Positions 54,055 through 63,266 of a DNA stretch of 64,000 nt are shown here, piece by piece. The notes under the pieces are model-generated. The model made no database searches and was not told the DNA's origin. It saw only the letters and a list, made by a program, of their open reading frames with translations. How positions within the stretch are numbered: the first letter of the stretch is position 1; each line of letters starts with the position of its first letter. The translations under genes and the position numbers were made by a program. This stretch comes from Hyphomicrobiales bacterium (GTDB taxonomy: Bacteria > Pseudomonadota > Alphaproteobacteria > Rhizobiales > Rhizobiaceae): NCBI GenBank assembly GCA_900471485.1, contig UCEU01000026.1, positions 83,123 to 147,122 of the forward strand, in the 5' to 3' direction.

Positions 54055-55095
54055 CACGGTGCCGCGCGACTTGGACAAGAGGCCGGTCGCACCGCTTTGC
54101 CGAGCGATGAGCCTGTTGAGCCCTGAGCGTGTCGGTCGCTCTATGAGATAGAAACTGGTGACGCCACACAGCAGCGCGAGCGGCAATGCGCCCCAGAGTG
54201 GGAGCATCTCGCTGCCCACCATCTTGTAAAAGGGCTGCTGCCACAAATAGAGCGAAAACGACCATTGGCCGAGCTGACGCAGTATCGGCATTTCGAATAT
54301 GATCCGCGCCAGGCGTCCTGAATGTTCGATCGCGGAGACGGCGAAGGCGAGGAGGATTGCCTTGAATCCGAAGAATACGAAGGCATCTTCCGCCAGGAGA
54401 CGAGCGGCGATGCCGAGCATCAGGGCTATCGGGGCAAAGGATGCGACGATCGGTCGATCCCTATAGCGTCCGAGTGCGAGAAACATTGCAGCCGCAATAA
54501 AGATAGGCGCCGCTGCCACGTCCGTCCTCCAGAATACCGAAAAGAAGTCCCTGCCGAAGACATCCGATTGTACGACGCCGTTGGCGAGTGCCAACAGACC
54601 GACAAGCGCGATGATCGCAACCGCGAACCGGGGCGCACGCTCCCGGTAACGGTAGGCTACGAAACCAAGCAAGATATAGCTGTGTTCCTCGACACAAAGC
54701 GACCAGAGATGGTCGAGAACCGGGACAAAGCTGCCGCGAAGGGCAATCACGTAGTTGATCGTGAAAGTGAAGGCAGCGGCGATCCCGATGTAACCAGACC
54801 ATAATGTTGTGCCGTAAGTTGCCAGTGCCATGACCGCGACGAAGATTGCCATGGTCGGGAAGATGCGGCTGAAGCGCCTCGCGAAAAAGTCGGGCAGCGG
54901 CGTTTTCCTGACGAACAGGATCTCCGCCATCAGACGCCCCGAGAGAACGAAAAAGAGATCAACGCCGAGCGTGCTCAGCCACGGAAAGTGAAGGTCGGCG
55001 CCGAAATGCCCGATAATCACGAGTGCGACCGCCAGCCCACGCCATCCGTCTAGAATAGCGACATGCTTGTGTTTGAGTATCTGTTTGAGCATCAA
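54016..55095 (-). CDS. Acyltransferase 3 family membrane protein (OafA/YrhL-like)
   Basis: A 359-residue integral membrane acyltransferase with about ten helices. The N-terminal LDGWRGLAVALVIIGHF holds the catalytic histidine with the family's RxxxH spacing, followed by LSTLGVDLFFVLSGRLMAEIL and LWSLCVEEHSYIL. It transfers acetyl or other acyl groups to a surface polysaccharide or lipid; the acceptor is unknown. The start is an ATG at 55095 or the next codon. Its sequence is less GC-rich than its neighbours. It converges with the lipoprotein gene. Confidence 0.88.
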   Translation of the reverse strand: MMLKQILKHKHVAILDGWRGLAVALVIIGHFGADLHFPWLSTLGVDLFFVLSGRLMAEILFVRKTPLPDFFARRFSRIFPTMAIFVAVMALATYGTTLWSGYIGIAAAFTFTINYVIALRGSFVPVLDHLWSLCVEEHSYILLGFVAYRYRERAPRFAVAIIALVGLLALANGVVQSDVFGRDFFSVFWRTDVAAAPIFIAAAMFLALGRYRDRPIVASFAPIALMLGIAARLLAEDAFVFFGFKAILLAFAVSAIEHSGRLARIIFEMPILRQLGQWSFSLYLWQQPFYKMVGSEMLPLWGALPLALLCGVTSFYLIERPTRSGLNRLIARQSGATGLLSKSRGTVSDRLQRPVDDLA

Positions 55096-55207
55096 GCGCA
55101 GACCCGGAAGACGTTACGTCAATCTAGATGCACTCGGAGGCGCTAGTCCATGCAGCTCTGCCTTGAATGTTGAGCGGCAGCGTCAGCAAAAAGCGGTATC
55201 CAAAATG

Positions 55208-55235
55208 GAAATAGCCGCCAGATGGCGGCTATTTC
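55208..55235 (-). terminator. Terminator hairpin of the giant growth-pole gene
   Basis: A perfect 12-bp stem GAAATAGCCGCC (55208-55219) with its complement (55224-55235), 4-nt loop, starts 26 bp after the stop codon of the giant gene. On the minus strand it runs into TTTCC and TTTT. Confidence 0.75.
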
Positions 55236-55260
55236 GGTGATCGGGGACGTCGGCCTATAT

Positions 55261-58200
55261 CTACTTCAGTCGGCCCGCTGCGTGTGCCAGCATGGTGTAG
55301 ACCTTGCCGGTGTCGGACGTGAGGTAGGACTGTGTGATCGACTTGTCACGGTCTGTACGTGCGACGTCGGCGAGGAGCTTTTCGAAGTCGGCGATGTAGC
55401 GGTCGACGGCGGTGCGGAATTCCGGCTCGCGGTCGTACTTGCGCTTGATCTCGTCGAAAGTCTGCTGGCCCTTGAGCGTGTAAAGACGACGAGTGAAGAC
55501 GTCGCGTTCGCCACGCTGGTAGCGGCGCCACAGGTCGACCGAGGCGTCATGGTCGATGGCGCGGGCGATATCGACCGAAAGCGAATTCAGCGATTCCACG
55601 ACATGGCGCGGGTTGCGGCTGTCATTGCCACGCGGCTGGGCGGCAGGCGCTTCGGCGCGCAGTGCCGGCTGGCGGGCCGCTGCTTCCTCCGCGCCGTCCT
55701 CGTCACGCGAGGCGCCACGCAAGAGGTCGCTGATCCAGCCGCCCGTCGAAGGTGCTGACGGAGCTTGCGTCGAAACCTGGACGCGCTGCTGGGCAGGCGC
55801 GGGCGCAGGCGTCGGCGCCAGCGTGCCGCGCAGGCCGATGCTGCCAATCGGCGGCTGGGCCGGGATCGAGCTGGCAACTGGCGCCGGAGCGGGTGCTACG
55901 GGTGCAGGTTGCGGCGCCTGCTGGCTGATGGCCGGCTGGGCGGGACGCGGAGCGGCTTGTGGCTGGGCAATCGTGCGCGGCGCAGGCTCGGAGATTTCGA
56001 GCTGCTGCGTCGAGCGGCCGACGATATGCGAGATATCCTGCAGCGCCTTGATCTGCTCGGCGACTGCGCGGCGCATGGCGGCGGCACTTTCCTTGGCTTC
56101 CTCGGGAAGGTCGAACGCACCGCGCTTCAGTTCGCTGCGGGTCATGTCGAGTTCCTTGCGGATATCGCCAGCGGAGCGGCGAATTTCCTCGGTGGCGCCG
56201 GAGAAGCGGGCGACCGCTTCGTCGACTGCGGTGCGCAGCGATTCACGCAGCTGATGGGCTGCGCCGTCGGACGCACGGCCGGCCTCGCCGAGCATGCGCT
56301 CGACGTCGGACAGCGAGGCCGTCAGGCCGCCGCGCAGGCGGTCGGAGAGCTCGCTCGAGCGGCGCTCGGCATTGCCGAATGCGCCGTCGATCGTCGAGTT
56401 CGCATCTTCGCCAGCCTTGGTGAGCGCGCTGCGCATCGTCTCGGCGGCTTCCTCGGCGCGCTTCTCGGTTTCGGAGAGCACGCGGCCGATATCGGCGAAG
56501 GAGGACTGGACGCTCTGGCGCAGGTTGCCGCTCACCTGGTTGGAACGCTGTTCGGCACGATCGAAGGCGGATTCGACCATACCGCCCAGCGAGCGCATGG
56601 TCTTCTCGATGTCTTCCGAGCGCTGGACGAGGCCGATCGACAGGTTCTGCAGAGCGGTTTCGCGGTCTTCCAGCGTCGATACCAGATTCGACTGCGCGGC
56701 TGCGAGCAGGCCCGAAGCCTGGCTCAGCACCTTGGAGTGCTCGTCGAAGCGGCCGATGATGCCGCCGACCTGGGCGAGCGTCTGGCCGGAGATATCGGAC
56801 AGGCGATCGACCTTGCCTTCGAGCAGACGCGTCGAGGCGGAGACCATCTCGGCGGCTTTGGAGGCGGAGTCGGTGAAGCGCGAGGTGGTGTCGCCGAGGC
56901 GGCCATCGACGGCCGTCAGGTCTTCCGCGGCGCGGCTCATCATGGCGCCCATGGCGGCGCTGTTGTCGGAGAGGCGCTCGATCAGCCGGTTGACGTTGGC
57001 CAGCAGGCTGTTTTCCATCGCATCCACGGCCGTGGAGGCGCTTTCGGTGCGTGCGGCAATCGCATTGATGAGCGCTTCGTTCTCGCTGCGCAGGCGGTTG
57101 GTGCTCTGCTCCGTGGCGGCGACGATGCGGGCGGCTGCTTCCTTGCCGGTTTCCGCGTAGCGATCGATCATCGGGCGAGCGGTTTCGTCGAGGATCTTGG
57201 TCAGCTCGGTCGAGCGGCCGGCCAGCATCGAGTTCAGCTCGCGGGTGCGATCGTCGAGGGTCGCGCGGATCGAGTTGCCACGGGCCTCCAGCGCCTTTTC
57301 GACGTCGCTGAGCGAGGAGTCGATCTGGCGGGTGTGATCCTCGAGGTTGCTACGGATGGCGTTGCCGCGAGCTTCCAGCGCGCGCTCGACGTCGCCCATA
57401 GTGGAGGCGATCTGTTCGCTGGCGTCCGAGATGGTGGTGCGGATGCCGGTGCCGTGTGCTTCGAGCGTGCCCTGAGCGTCGCTCAGTGCACGGGAAATGG
57501 CGTTGACCTGGCCGCTGACCAGCGTTTCGGCTTCGGCCACCTTGTTGATGATGGCGTTGCCGGCTTCGGAGAAGGTCTGGGCGACGGCGGCGGCCTGGCC
57601 TGCGAGGCGGTTCTGCGCCTCGGAGACGCGGCCGACGATCTGCTCGGAGCGTTCCTCGATGGTACGGGCGAAGTCGCTACTCTTGTTGTCGAGGCCTTCG
57701 GCGAACTGCTGACCGGTGCGGCCGAGCGTTTCGGCGGCGCGGTTGGCTTCGCTGTCCATGCCTTCGGTGGCGTCGGCAACGGCGCTGCGCAGCGAGGCGG
57801 CGAGGCCGGCGGCCTTGCCCTCGATGGTGCGGTTGACGGCGTCGAGGCCGAGGGTGAGGGCACGGTCCATCGTCGACAGGCGCTCATCGATGCGGGCGCT
57901 GCCGCGATCCATGGCTTCGCCGATGCTTGTCGTGCGACCGTCGAGTTCTGAAGTGAGGTGCGCGGTGCGGCTGTCGATCGCATCCGTCAGCTTGCCGGCG
58001 CTGCCGTCAAGGGCAGCGGCGATGCGGGCGGTTGCGTCGTCGCCGAGCGTGCCGAGCTGAGCGATGCCGTCCTGCAGCGTGGTCGACAGGCGGTTGCCTG
58101 CGGCATCGACCTGTTCGGCAACACCGCCGACGCCGTCGCGGATGCGGTTTTCAAGTGCGGTGAGGCCGGCCTCGACCCGCGAACCGGTCTCGGCGAAGCG

Positions 58201-61200
58201 ACCCGTCATGCCCTCGATCGACTGGCCGAGGTTGGAGGAGAAGGTCTCCGCCGTGCGCGAGATTTCGCCCGCGGCATCGTGGAAGCGGCCGGCGATCTGG
58301 CCGGTGCTGTCGCGCAGGCGGTCTTCCAGCGACTTGGCGCTGTTGTCGATGGTCTGGCGCAGCGAGACTTCGTGATCCTCGAGCGACATTTCCAGCATGC
58401 TGACGCTGGTGGCGATCGAGGCGCCGATGGTCGTCGCCTGGTCGGCGAGGGTGTCGCCGATGCGGTCATGGGCGTCGCGGAGCGTGATGTTGATCGCCTG
58501 CTCGCGGTTTTCGAGGGTGGCGCGGATGCGGTCGTGGGCGGCATCCAGACCGCCTTCGATGCGGTCCGCGACGTTGCCCGTCAGGCTCTCCATGCGGGCA
58601 GCGGCGCTGTCGGTCAGGTTCTCGATACGCGCAGCCGCATTGCCGGTCAGCGTTTCAATGCGATCGGTGCCGCCGGTCAGGGTGTGCGCCAGCGAAGCGG
58701 CGTGGTCGGACAGCGAGCGCTCCAGGCGATCGTGGTTGTCCGTATAGGCGCTGCGGATCGCGTCCGCCTTGTCGGCGAAAGCGCCGGCGACGCGGGACTC
58801 TGCACCGGCCACGGTGTCGAGCAGGGCATTGGTGCGTGCTTCAAGCGCATCGTCGAAGCGGCTCTGGCTCTCGCTGAAGGATACGGCGAGCGCCAGGGTC
58901 TTCTCGTCGAGCGTATCAGACAGGCGGTCCTCGACCGTCGCGATCGAGTTGGTCAGCGCGTCGACGCGGTTCGCGAGGCTGTCCTCGATGCGGCTGTGGC
59001 CCTCGGTCAGCGATGCGGCAAGTGCTGCGGCGCGTTCGTTGAGGGTTTCGCCGATCAGCCTCTGGCCGTCGGACAGCGAGCTGCCGATTGTGGAAGCGTG
59101 GTGATCCAGCGTCTCGGAGAGGCGGTTCTGCGTCTCGTTGAGCGAGATCGCCAGCGTCATGGCGCGATCTTCCAGCGCCTCGCTCAGGTTGGCCTGACCA
59201 GCTGCCATCGAGTTGGTGATGGCCTCGGCGTGATGACCGAGCGTATCGGCCAGACGGCTTTCGGTTTCGTTCAGCGACACGGCAAGCGCCATGGCGCGGT
59301 CGTCGAGCGCTTCGGTCAGGTGCTCGTGGCCGCTGGCGATCGACTTGGTGATGGTATCGACATGCTGGCCCAGCGTGTCGGCCAGGCGGCTTTCGCCCTC
59401 GTTGAGGGATATAGCGAGCGCCATGGTCTTGTCGTCGAGCGTTTCCGCCAGCTTCTCATGGCCGCCGACCAGCGAATCCGCGATCGACTTGGCGTGATGC
59501 CCGAGCGTGTCCTCGATGCGAGCATGGCTCTCGTTCAGGGTAATGCCAAGTGCCATCGTCCGGTCTTCGAGGGTTTCGGCAAGGCGATCGTGTCCGCTGA
59601 CGATGCTGCTGGCGATGCCATCGGCATGCTTGCCGATCGTTTCCTCGAAGCGGTTCTGGCTTTCGTCGAGCGCGATCGCGAGCGACATGGCCTTGTCGTC
59701 GAGCGTATCGGCCAGACGGTCGTGGGCGCCGGAGACGGCGCTGATGATGGCTTCCGAGCGGCTGGCGAGTGTGTCTTCGAAGCGGGACTGGCTGTCCGAC
59801 AGCGCCGAGGCGAAGGCGCCGCCGCGTTCGGCCATGACGCCGTCGATCCGCTCATGGGCGGAATCCAGCGCATGGGTGATCTCCGAAGCGCGCTTGGAGA
59901 TCATGTCGTTGAGATCGTCGGCGCGGCCGAAGGCGGACGTGATCTGCTCGGTACCGGCGGAGACTGCGGAGGTGAGGTCCGAGGTGGTCGTCAGCAGCGT
60001 CTCGCGGAACTCGGTTGCGCGGGCCTGCAGGTTGTTGTGCAGCTCGGAGGTGCCGGAGGCGAGGGCCAGCGAGACTTCCGAAGTCGCGTGGCTCAGCGCC
60101 GTGGTCATTTCGGTCGTGCGGGCGTTGATCGCGCCGGCGACTTCCTCGACCTTGTGCGACAGCGTGTCCTCGAGCACTTCGCGGCCGGTGGCCAGCGCCG
60201 TGGCGAGCGCGAAGGACTGGTCCGTCAGCGACGAGCCGAGATGTTCGATGCTCGAGCTCAGGATGCCGTTCAGCGAGTCCGAACCGCCGCTCAGCGTTTC
60301 GTTGATGCGGTTCAGGCTCTCCATAAGCTTGGTATCGAGCGAGCCGGCGCGCTGGTCGAAGGCATTGGCGAATTCGGCGACACGGTCGTCGAAGGACGTC
60401 GAGAGCTGCGCGACGGTCGCCTGCAGACGCTCCTCGAAGAAGCCGGTGCGCAGGTCGAGATCCATGATCGTGTCATCGACGCTCGACTGCAGGCTCTGGC
60501 GGAAGGTGGAGCCCTTCTCGTCGAGTGCGGAGTTCAGCTTCGAGAGAACGTCGTCGAGCGTACCGGTTATGTTGCGTTCGCCGCCGGAGAGGCTTTCGCT
60601 GATTTCGCGGGTGCGGGCAATCAGGATCTCGTTGAGCTGGCGGGCACGGTCGTTGAGCGCCGCATTCAGCTTCTCTGCGTTGCTGTCCATGGTGGACGCG
60701 CGCGTTTCGAACTGGCTGAGGATGTGCTCGCCGTGTTCGCTGAGATTGCTGCTAAGCGACTCCAGACGCGTGTCGAACTCGTTGGCGAGGGCGAAACCGG
60801 AGGAGGTCAGCGTCTGCAGCAGGGTGTCGGTCTTGGCTGCGAGCAGCGAGCCGATCGACTGGATGGCGGATTCCGACTTCTCGGTGATCGTCGCGGCGCG
60901 CGTGTCGATCATCGACGCGAAAGCCTCGCCCGACGTGGCGAGGCGAACGGCGATCTCTTCCGTTGCGAGCGAGAGATCTTCCTTCAGCTGGTCGTGAACG
61001 CCGGAGATCGACGTGCGGATACGCTCGGCGTGATTGACGATCGCCTCGCGTTCGGAACCCAATTCGTGGACGAGACCGCGCACGCGCAGTTCGTTGTCGG
61101 CATAGCTGCGCTCGAGCGCGTTGACCTCGGAATGGACGAGCGTTTCGAGCTCGGAGGCGCGGGCGATGGTGCGCTCGATGCCTTCGTTCATGGCCGAGAC

Positions 61201-61833
61201 TTCGCGGCGGACGGCCTGGCCGACGGTCATGATGCGTTCGGAGGCGATCGTTTCCGGCTCGGAGAGACGCAGCGCCACTTCGGCCATCGAGCGCGCGGCG
61301 TTGCGCATGTCCTGGGCGCGCGACATCATGATGGCGAAGGCGAAGAACAGCAGGACCGGTATGATGATGCCGATCAGGCCGGCGATGACGCCGGGAAGCG
61401 CCACGAGGTCGGCGATCGAGCGGATCTGCCAGATGCCCGGCGAATAGAGGAGCGCCATCAGGCCGAGGCCGGCGACGATCCAGAGCGCGGAGACGAGCGT
61501 GGCGTTGCGGATGGCCGAGCGCAGCGAGCCGCTGTCGAGCGACTTCAGAAGCGAGGCCGGCGTCGTGCGGTTGGCGTCATTGGCCGCGAAGGCTGGCGCC
61601 CTGGAAGGCTGCTCGGGCAGGCGAGGGGCATTGCCGCCGCGCCGCTTCTGGCCTTCATCCTTGCTCTGCTGATTGCGCGGGCTGGGTGTTTCAGACACTT
61701 GGGCCTCCGGGGCGTCGGGCGTTTTGGCGCTGCGTAACGGCGTAGGATCTTCCGCGAAGTCGATTTGCAGGGCTTCGTCCAATGCCTTGAACGCCTTGTC
61801 CTCAATCGATTCGTTGTACTTGTTGTTCGCCAT
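55261..61833 (-). CDS. rgsE: Growth-pole ring/scaffold protein (RgsE/GPR-like), 2190 residues
   Basis: An unusually large protein. Residues 1-105 are a charged cytoplasmic N-terminus. Two membrane helices follow (about 113-130 and 146-170). About 1750 residues of apolipoprotein-like amphipathic helix come next, including nine tandem 44-residue repeats (658-1053) and an 11-residue repeat run (about 1058-1110, R-I/M-x-x-L spacing). An Ala/Pro/Gln linker (about 1955-2060) then leads to a conserved C-terminal domain (to 2190). Size, membrane anchor and repeat type match the Agrobacterium growth pole ring protein and Sinorhizobium RgsE, which organise new wall growth at one pole. I rely on memory of these, not on a search. 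The frame is intact, and the gene is divergent from hpt with a long promoter region. Confidence 0.85.
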   Translation of the reverse strand: MANNKYNESIEDKAFKALDEALQIDFAEDPTPLRSAKTPDAPEAQVSETPSPRNQQSKDEGQKRRGGNAPRLPEQPSRAPAFAANDANRTTPASLLKSLDSGSLRSAIRNATLVSALWIVAGLGLMALLYSPGIWQIRSIADLVALPGVIAGLIGIIIPVLLFFAFAIMMSRAQDMRNAARSMAEVALRLSEPETIASERIMTVGQAVRREVSAMNEGIERTIARASELETLVHSEVNALERSYADNELRVRGLVHELGSEREAIVNHAERIRTSISGVHDQLKEDLSLATEEIAVRLATSGEAFASMIDTRAATITEKSESAIQSIGSLLAAKTDTLLQTLTSSGFALANEFDTRLESLSSNLSEHGEHILSQFETRASTMDSNAEKLNAALNDRARQLNEILIARTREISESLSGGERNITGTLDDVLSKLNSALDEKGSTFRQSLQSSVDDTIMDLDLRTGFFEERLQATVAQLSTSFDDRVAEFANAFDQRAGSLDTKLMESLNRINETLSGGSDSLNGILSSSIEHLGSSLTDQSFALATALATGREVLEDTLSHKVEEVAGAINARTTEMTTALSHATSEVSLALASGTSELHNNLQARATEFRETLLTTTSDLTSAVSAGTEQITSAFGRADDLNDMISKRASEITHALDSAHERIDGVMAERGGAFASALSDSQSRFEDTLASRSEAIISAVSGAHDRLADTLDDKAMSLAIALDESQNRFEETIGKHADGIASSIVSGHDRLAETLEDRTMALGITLNESHARIEDTLGHHAKSIADSLVGGHEKLAETLDDKTMALAISLNEGESRLADTLGQHVDTITKSIASGHEHLTEALDDRAMALAVSLNETESRLADTLGHHAEAITNSMAAGQANLSEALEDRAMTLAISLNETQNRLSETLDHHASTIGSSLSDGQRLIGETLNERAAALAASLTEGHSRIEDSLANRVDALTNSIATVEDRLSDTLDEKTLALAVSFSESQSRFDDALEARTNALLDTVAGAESRVAGAFADKADAIRSAYTDNHDRLERSLSDHAASLAHTLTGGTDRIETLTGNAAARIENLTDSAAARMESLTGNVADRIEGGLDAAHDRIRATLENREQAINITLRDAHDRIGDTLADQATTIGASIATSVSMLEMSLEDHEVSLRQTIDNSAKSLEDRLRDSTGQIAGRFHDAAGEISRTAETFSSNLGQSIEGMTGRFAETGSRVEAGLTALENRIRDGVGGVAEQVDAAGNRLSTTLQDGIAQLGTLGDDATARIAAALDGSAGKLTDAIDSRTAHLTSELDGRTTSIGEAMDRGSARIDERLSTMDRALTLGLDAVNRTIEGKAAGLAASLRSAVADATEGMDSEANRAAETLGRTGQQFAEGLDNKSSDFARTIEERSEQIVGRVSEAQNRLAGQAAAVAQTFSEAGNAIINKVAEAETLVSGQVNAISRALSDAQGTLEAHGTGIRTTISDASEQIASTMGDVERALEARGNAIRSNLEDHTRQIDSSLSDVEKALEARGNSIRATLDDRTRELNSMLAGRSTELTKILDETARPMIDRYAETGKEAAARIVAATEQSTNRLRSENEALINAIAARTESASTAVDAMENSLLANVNRLIERLSDNSAAMGAMMSRAAEDLTAVDGRLGDTTSRFTDSASKAAEMVSASTRLLEGKVDRLSDISGQTLAQVGGIIGRFDEHSKVLSQASGLLAAAQSNLVSTLEDRETALQNLSIGLVQRSEDIEKTMRSLGGMVESAFDRAEQRSNQVSGNLRQSVQSSFADIGRVLSETEKRAEEAAETMRSALTKAGEDANSTIDGAFGNAERRSSELSDRLRGGLTASLSDVERMLGEAGRASDGAAHQLRESLRTAVDEAVARFSGATEEIRRSAGDIRKELDMTRSELKRGAFDLPEEAKESAAAMRRAVAEQIKALQDISHIVGRSTQQLEISEPAPRTIAQPQAAPRPAQPAISQQAPQPAPVAPAPAPVASSIPAQPPIGSIGLRGTLAPTPAPAPAQQRVQVSTQAPSAPSTGGWISDLLRGASRDEDGAEEAAARQPALRAEAPAAQPRGNDSRNPRHVVESLNSLSVDIARAIDHDASVDLWRRYQRGERDVFTRRLYTLKGQQTFDEIKRKYDREPEFRTAVDRYIADFEKLLADVARTDRDKSITQSYLTSDTGKVYTMLAHAAGRLK
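58675..59862 (-). repeat. Nine tandem 132-bp (44-residue) repeats in the giant gene
   Basis: Reading down the minus strand from 59862, nine successive units each encode 44 residues with a shared pattern: H-x-R/K-L-x-E-T-L-x-D-x at the start, then A-L-x-x-S-L-N-E, and ending H-x-x-x-I. Because 44 is four times 11, the units fit hendecad (11-residue) helix periodicity. The units diverge in sequence, so they are old duplications. Residues 1058-1110 continue with shorter 11-residue units. Confidence 0.85.
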
Positions 61834-62304
61834 TCCGATACGCCTCGTTACATCTCAGCCGGTTCATCAACGCATTCGGGCCTTTCCGCCTGACCCGAAC
61901 CAAACCTTTGCCTCTGAACCTATCCGCTCCTCATTTACGAGGGGTGGATAAGTCTTTCATTTCAGAGTGGATAGCTGCTTTTCCCTACAGACGGTATCAA
62001 AACATTACCACTATCCACTTGGCGCGCAAAGGCATGTGCCGCAGCCCTCGCGCAGTCGTACCGTAGTGACACATCCGGGGCTGCTAGACAATTAACGGGG
62101 TCGTTCAAATCCTTTGCTATTAAGTTATTGTTAACACAATTTAACGGATCGGCCGTGTTAAAAACCAACAGCTTAAGGGTGTTTAGGCGACGTTAACCAT
62201 ATGTCGAGAAATCCGCCGTGATCGCGCGCGAATTTAACGCGATCGCCACCTCGCCGCCGCACCATCGGGTTTAGACGGCAGGACACACGACGGGAGATTG
62301 ACAG
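61834..62304. promoter_or_regulatory. Divergent promoter region between rgsE-like gene and hpt
   Basis: This 471-bp region has no gene; a short open frame at 61962-62168 lacks coding character. It holds a series of four TATCC(A/G)C-type motifs at 61920-61928, 61943-61951, 61966-61974 and 62011-62019. Nearer hpt it holds a TTAA-N7-TTAA site (62120-62134) and a TTAACCAT half site (62193-62200). The half next to the giant gene is presumably its promoter region. Transcription starts cannot be assigned by eye. Confidence 0.6.
62120..62134 (+). promoter_or_regulatory. CtrA-binding motif (TTAA-N7-TTAA)
   Basis: TTAA at 62120-62123 and TTAA at 62131-62134 are separated by GTTATTG (7 bp), a perfect match to the CtrA consensus. 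Another TTAA lies 6 bp further on (62141-62144). A TTAACCAT half site, also linked with CtrA in alphaproteobacteria, is at 62193-62200, about 105 bp before the hpt start. Confidence 0.65.
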
Positions 62305-62673
62305 ATGGCAGCAGTGAGTATCGCGTTTGCGGCACCTGACAACAGCGACGGACAGCGTCCATCCCAGGAGCGTCCTGTTGATCTGGTGCACCTGGCCAAG
62401 CAGACGATGGGCGACAAGTCCCTGGAAATAGAGGTTTTGCAGATGTTTGCGCGCCAGGCGCGCGCTTGCCTGCACGAGATGTCCTGCGGGGAAACCAAGC
62501 GGGTGGAAGCAGCGGCGCATCGGCTGAAAGGTGCGGCGGGCGCCGTCGGCGCGTTTCGTGTCGCCCAGGCGGCCGAAACGCTCGAGGGCAATTGCGGCGA
62601 TGCGGCGAACATGGCCGCGGTCGGAGTGGCCGTCATCGAGGCCGAGAATTTCATTCTGAAGCTCTGCCGCTGA
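62305..62673 (+). CDS. Hpt domain phosphotransfer protein
   Basis: A 122-residue soluble protein consisting of an Hpt four-helix bundle. The phosphorylated histidine is H72 in AAHRLKGAAGAVGAF, the standard HxxKGxA motif. It carries phosphoryl groups between a hybrid kinase and a response regulator; the partners are not encoded here. Its divergent placement from the growth-pole gene and the CtrA-type boxes upstream suggest cell-cycle regulation. This is inference. The gene ends before a terminator at 62755-62790. Confidence 0.9.
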   Translation: MAAVSIAFAAPDNSDGQRPSQERPVDLVHLAKQTMGDKSLEIEVLQMFARQARACLHEMSCGETKRVEAAAHRLKGAAGAVGAFRVAQAAETLEGNCGDAANMAAVGVAVIEAENFILKLCR

Positions 62674-62754
62674 GGTATTTGGTCCGGCCACAGAGGCGGG
62701 CCGGTTCGGCCGGTACCGAGATGGCACAGCCGCGATAGAATACAGCGGAAGAAA

Positions 62755-62790
62755 ACCCGTTGCGTCATTTCGGAGCAGCGGGTCTTTTTG
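62755..62790 (+). terminator. Intrinsic terminator after hpt
   Basis: A 9-bp stem ACCCGTTGC (62755-62763) with GCAGCGGGT (62775-62783), one G-T pair, and an 11-nt loop are followed by CTTTTTG, about 80 bp after the hpt stop. Confidence 0.75.
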
Positions 62791-62934
62791 CGCCCTTTTG
62801 CGTGGCGCAATCGGACAAGCGTGTCGCTTTCATGTCTGGAATAAAGGTCCCACGCCCGTCGAATGTTGACTGGCTGACCGATTTGTTGGAAGAAAAATCC
62901 AGACCCTTCCCTCTGAAATTACCGGAAATCATCA

Positions 62935-63255
62935 ATGCCGAAACTGACCATTGTCGCCTTTGACGGCACGCGCTTCGATCTCGATGTCGATCAGGGATCG
63001 ACGGTCATGGAAAACGCCGTGCGCAACTCCGTACCCGGCATCGAAGCCGAATGCGGCGGCGCCTGTGCCTGTGCCACCTGTCATGTCTACGTCGACGACG
63101 AGTGGACCGAACGCGTCGGTCCGCCGGAAGCGATGGAAGAAGACATGCTGGACTTCGCCTTCGACGTTCGCCCGACGTCGCGCCTTTCCTGTCAGATCAG
63201 GATGAAGGCTGCCCTCGACGGGTTGATCGTGCACGTCCCGGAGCGCCAGGCCTGA
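62935..63255 (+). CDS. 2Fe-2S ferredoxin, adrenodoxin type
   Basis: A 106-residue electron carrier. Cluster cysteines are C40, C46, C49 and C86 (motif CGGACACATCHVYV plus LSCQI), the C-x5-C-x2-C...C pattern of vertebrate-type ferredoxins; the extra C44 is common in this group. The family passes electrons to P450s, Rieske oxygenases or the Fe-S assembly machinery. No reductase or oxygenase is adjacent. It lies between hpt and the structured RNA candidate. Confidence 0.93.
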   Translation: MPKLTIVAFDGTRFDLDVDQGSTVMENAVRNSVPGIEAECGGACACATCHVYVDDEWTERVGPPEAMEEDMLDFAFDVRPTSRLSCQIRMKAALDGLIVHVPERQA

Positions 63256-63266
63256 TATCTCAGGCC

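Noticed and set aside
58675..59862. Regular repeats that could suggest a CRISPR array or minisatellite
   Set aside because: The 132-bp period stays in frame, units diverge at third positions, and there are no unique spacers; it is protein repeat structure.
57958..61737. A 1259-codon open frame on the plus strand opposite the growth-pole gene
   Set aside because: It is a shadow of the repetitive, GC-rich gene on the other strand. Its translation is low-complexity (Arg, Gly, Ala, Gln, Val) and shows no domain.
61962..62168. A 68-codon open frame in the rgsE-hpt intergenic region
   Set aside because: It lies in AT-rich promoter sequence, lacks a ribosome-binding site and overlaps the CtrA-type site.
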